Assembly: GCA_001275005.1 (NCBI GenBank) | Contig: JWZX01002068.1 | Span: forward strand, 1 to 27,917 | DNA length: 27,917 bases | Direction of reading: 5' to 3' | From: Chrysochromulina tobinii | Lineage: Eukaryota > Haptophyta > Prymnesiales > Chrysochromulinaceae | Shown here: one piece after another, positions 25,972-27,917 of the stretch | Numbering within the stretch: the first letter of the stretch is position 1 | How the letters are laid out: the number at the start of each line of letters is the position of its first letter | Program-made: the position numbers and the translations under genes | The notes under the pieces: model-generated | The model's database searches: none | What the model was told of the DNA's origin: nothing | What the model saw: only the letters and a program-made list of their open reading frames with translations

Positions 25972-27060
25972 TTATGACGCAGGGTCAGAGGGGCTGTGCT
26001 CCTCCGCAGTAGCAGCAGGTCCCGCGGGTCGCTGATACGGCGTTCCTTTGCCCACGGATTGGCCAGCCCTCTGCTTCGCCATCCGATCGTACATGATGAG
26101 GCTACCCGCCACCGCCACATTGTAGCTCGCATAGTGCTCGGATTCTAGCGAGACAGTCGCGTGGCATGCACGTAGCACGGAGGTCGGCAGCCCCGCATCT
26201 TCCGAGCCCAAGATATAGACGGCGTCAAGCGGATGGTCGAAAGACGAGAGGGGTGTGCCGCCAAACTCAACGGCGACCCAAAGCGCGCCACGCGGCGCAA
26301 AGGTCTGTGCAAAGGCGTTCCAGTCGTCCAGCTCAAAGAAAGGCACCCTCGTGATCGCATTCACCGTGTCCGTTGGCTGGTGCTTGTACCGCGTGCCGAT
26401 GGTAAATAGGAAGCTCGAGCCGAGCTGATACGCCGAACGCCAGAGCGTTCCCAGATTCGCCTGGTTCTTGGCGTTGATCACGCCGATGCCAAAGTAGCCC
26501 GCTTTGGGGATCTTGCCAGACGGCTGCGCAGCTTGGTCAGCGCGCGCGGCATCGAAACTCGTAGCAGTGCGTCGGAACAACTTGACGTCGATGCGCCGAG
26601 CCACACGCGAGCCATCAGCCGCAGTGGGCTTCAGAGGCAGCTCAACATCTTTCGCATGCGCCAGGTCTTCAGCATGCGGAGAGGTGACTTCGCGCAGCAC
26701 GGGCAGCCACGAGCCCGTGCTGGCTTCCGATTCATAGATGCATGCAAAGAAGTGCCGCAAATCCACTCCATCGTCCACGAGAGCTCGCAGCACCTCAGTG
26801 CCGCGCGCAACGTTTGGATCAGCCGGTTGCAGTTGGGTCAGTCTGCCTTGCGCGAGCGTGCCGCCATCGTACATGTAGCGCACGAGCACTGGATCTAGAT
26901 CCACCCTCGGCGAGATCGGGTTCCCTGGCAGTTGCTGCGATAGATCCATTCGGCACGAGACCGGCCCATGTGGCAGAAGATGTCTGATGACGCCATACAT
27001 GCTTACGGCTGCCGTGGTAGGCGCGGAGAAACACATCAAGACCACGAGAAGGGTCATCAT
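25972..27060 (-). CDS. SPOUT (TrmH/SpoU family) RNA methyltransferase with N-terminal leader
   Basis: Single exon, 362 aa from ATG 27060 (ATG ATG). The C-terminal half carries the three SpoU motifs: motif 1 NQANLGTLWRSA (Asn202, Gly204, Arg208), motif 2 YILGSEDAGLP (Gly285, Glu287) and motif 3 YASYNVAVAGSLIMYDR. These form the trefoil-knot AdoMet site that methylates ribose 2'-OH in tRNA or rRNA. The N-terminus MMTLLVVLMCFSAPTTAAVS is a clear hydrophobic leader, followed by about 150 residues with no known fold. This suggests delivery to the plastid or another organelle rather than a cytosolic enzyme. It is divergent to the secreted protein gene at 27170. The motif 3 first residue is Tyr rather than the usual Ser/Leu-Asn pattern, but the Asn is present. 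Confidence 0.88.
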   Translation of the reverse strand: MMTLLVVLMCFSAPTTAAVSMYGVIRHLLPHGPVSCRMDLSQQLPGNPISPRVDLDPVLVRYMYDGGTLAQGRLTQLQPADPNVARGTEVLRALVDDGVDLRHFFACIYESEASTGSWLPVLREVTSPHAEDLAHAKDVELPLKPTAADGSRVARRIDVKLFRRTATSFDAARADQAAQPSGKIPKAGYFGIGVINAKNQANLGTLWRSAYQLGSSFLFTIGTRYKHQPTDTVNAITRVPFFELDDWNAFAQTFAPRGALWVAVEFGGTPLSSFDHPLDAVYILGSEDAGLPTSVLRACHATVSLESEHYASYNVAVAGSLIMYDRMAKQRAGQSVGKGTPYQRPAGPAATAEEHSPSDPAS

Positions 27061-27169
27061 TTCATGTGAACATTATGTGAACGTGACACGACCGACGCTC
27101 TCAAATGCGCGTGCATGCGTCCCCTGAGTAACGGAAACTCGCCCGTGCCTGGCCGTTCGCAGATGGACG
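27061..27169. promoter_or_regulatory. Short divergent promoter between TrmH-like and secreted protein genes
   Basis: 109 bp between ATG 27060 (minus) and ATG 27170 (plus). It contains two TATGTGAAC/CATGTGAAC motifs at 27063-27083, similar to the TGTGAA clusters at 18629 and 20508. A bidirectional promoter is inferred. Confidence 0.4.
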
Positions 27170-27917
27170 ATGTTGAGGTCCATTATCAGCGTAGCATCGC
27201 TGCTCGCGACCGCGACCGCGCAGGTTCCCGGGTGCAACGACCCGAGAGCGGACAATTACGACCCGAGCACGTCACTTGGCCGCAGAGACCTTTGCGAGTA
27301 CGAGGGCTGCAACGACAGCACCGCTACCAACTTCAACGCGCTGGCAACTTGTGCGAAACACCTCTCTCCATGCCTATCTCTCCTCTTGCAACTCAAACAA
27401 GATACAAACAAGACTCACTGCCTTGTGTCAGAATCTCTCAAACCCCTGCCCATGTCCCACCACGTTCGCAGACAACGACGGAACCTGCGTCTTTCCTCGC
27501 GTCGGATGCGTTGACACCACTGCCTCGAATTACTTCGGCGGCCTGTACGGGTTCAGCTGCGCAGAAACTCCACCGCCAGCGGTGCCGCCTGCCTTTGTGA
27601 GACCACCGCCACCGTACCCGAGCCCACCTCCGTCACCACCGCCCTCGCCTCCGCCCTCGCCTCCGCCTTCGCCTCCGCCACCCTCGCCTCCGCCACCCTC
27701 ACCCCCTCCATCGCCGCCGCCCTTCCCTCCGCCACCCTCACCCCCGCCGCCCTCGCCTCCGCCTCCCTCGCCTCCGCCGGGCCCACCAAAGCCACCACCT
27801 TCGCCGCCGCTGCCGTTGGCACCTCCGCCATCGATATCACCGAGGCCACCTCCAGTGCCACCCAAACCACCGCCGTTGCCGCCTGGACCACCCTCACCAC
27901 CAGAGCTACCGCCGTTC
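27170..27917 (+). CDS. Secreted protein with GC-D repeats and Ser/Pro-rich region (3' end beyond window)
   Basis: ATG 27170 starts a signal peptide (MLRSIISVASLLATATA). Mature residues begin with short Cys repeats of the form GCNDPRADNYDP...CEYEGCNDSTATNFNALAT. A 121-bp intron (27351-27471, T|GTGCGAAACA...TTCGCAG|AC, phase 1) joins this to YNDGTCVFPRVGCVDTTASN, completing the second repeat (GC.D..A.NY.....DG.C) and starting a third. The known repeat type GCTDxxAxNYxxxAxxxDGSC is common in secreted bacterial and algal proteins. From about 27560 the frame is a long (P/S)n stretch that stays open to the last base. Like the genes at 1401 and 18862 it may continue to a membrane anchor outside the window. 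Role inferred as cell surface or extracellular matrix. Confidence 0.85.
27351..27471 (+). other. Intron in the GC-D repeat secreted protein
   Basis: Donor GTGCGAAACA and acceptor CGTTCGCAG, phase 1, 121 bp. Splicing restores the repeat ATNFNALATYNDGTC; the unspliced frame loses the repeat and runs into unrelated sequence. Confidence 0.88.
27590..27917 (+). repeat. Coding Ser/Pro-rich repeat (partial)
   Basis: CCGCCACCCTCGCCTCCG-type units encode a PPPSPPP linker that continues past the window edge. Confidence 0.8.

Noticed and set aside
27530-27900. Minus-strand Gly-rich ORF resembling a glycine-rich protein
   Set aside because: It is the antisense of the Pro-rich region of the secreted protein, whose spliced plus-strand frame has a signal peptide and Cys repeats.

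Overview
This is the left end of a linear nuclear chromosome from a GC-rich unicellular eukaryote. It opens with about 86 bp of CCCTAA telomere repeat in the orientation expected for a left terminus. The best guess is a haptophyte-type (chlorophyll c lineage) alga. The reasons are the TTAGGG-type telomere, GC-rich coding sequence, short GT-AG introns often starting GTGCG, secreted proteins with (S/P)n linkers, a temptin domain, an algal SGNH-hydrolase architecture, and candidate bipartite plastid leaders. The lineage is inferred, not proven.

Layout. 1-86 telomere; 174-817 a degenerate hAT transposase. A block of five minus-strand genes follows: a membrane-anchored lectin-like surface protein (1401-3113), a tubulin-tyrosine-ligase family enzyme (3321-5552), a tandem cyclic-nucleotide-binding protein resembling a PKA regulatory subunit (5805-7658), a large multi-exon PX-domain protein with helical repeats (8806-14496), and a multi-pass membrane protein with related helical repeats (14945-18301). 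A 560-bp divergent promoter region leads to plus-strand genes for a temptin-domain membrane protein (18862-20413, with a one-base frameshift) and an SGNH/GDSL-like hydrolase (20674-22500). The right end holds a DCC-family thiol oxidoreductase (minus, 23233-24017), a PHD-PHD-SET histone methyltransferase (plus, 24149-25773), a TrmH/SpoU-family RNA methyltransferase (minus, 25972-27060), and a third secreted proline-rich protein running off the right edge (27170 onward).

The genes do not form one pathway. Two themes recur. One is cell-surface biology: three proteins with Ser/Pro-rich linkers, two of which share a membrane-proximal domain and transmembrane anchor. The other is cytoskeleton, signalling and scaffold functions.

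The most interesting signal is in the introns. Three introns, in two genes about 12 kb apart, begin with a direct copy of the first 21-39 bp of the exon that follows them. The remaining intron bodies share sequence blocks (GTGCTCACCACGGC in two; GCATGCA plus CAGAGCGCTG in two; a TGATTGCCTC branch-point/polypyrimidine module in others). This looks like recent intron gain by a small introner-like element that creates long target-site-like duplications, with the 5' splice site supplied by the target and the 3' splice site by the element. In two cases the intron length is a multiple of three with no stop, so automatic gene prediction would read it as coding.
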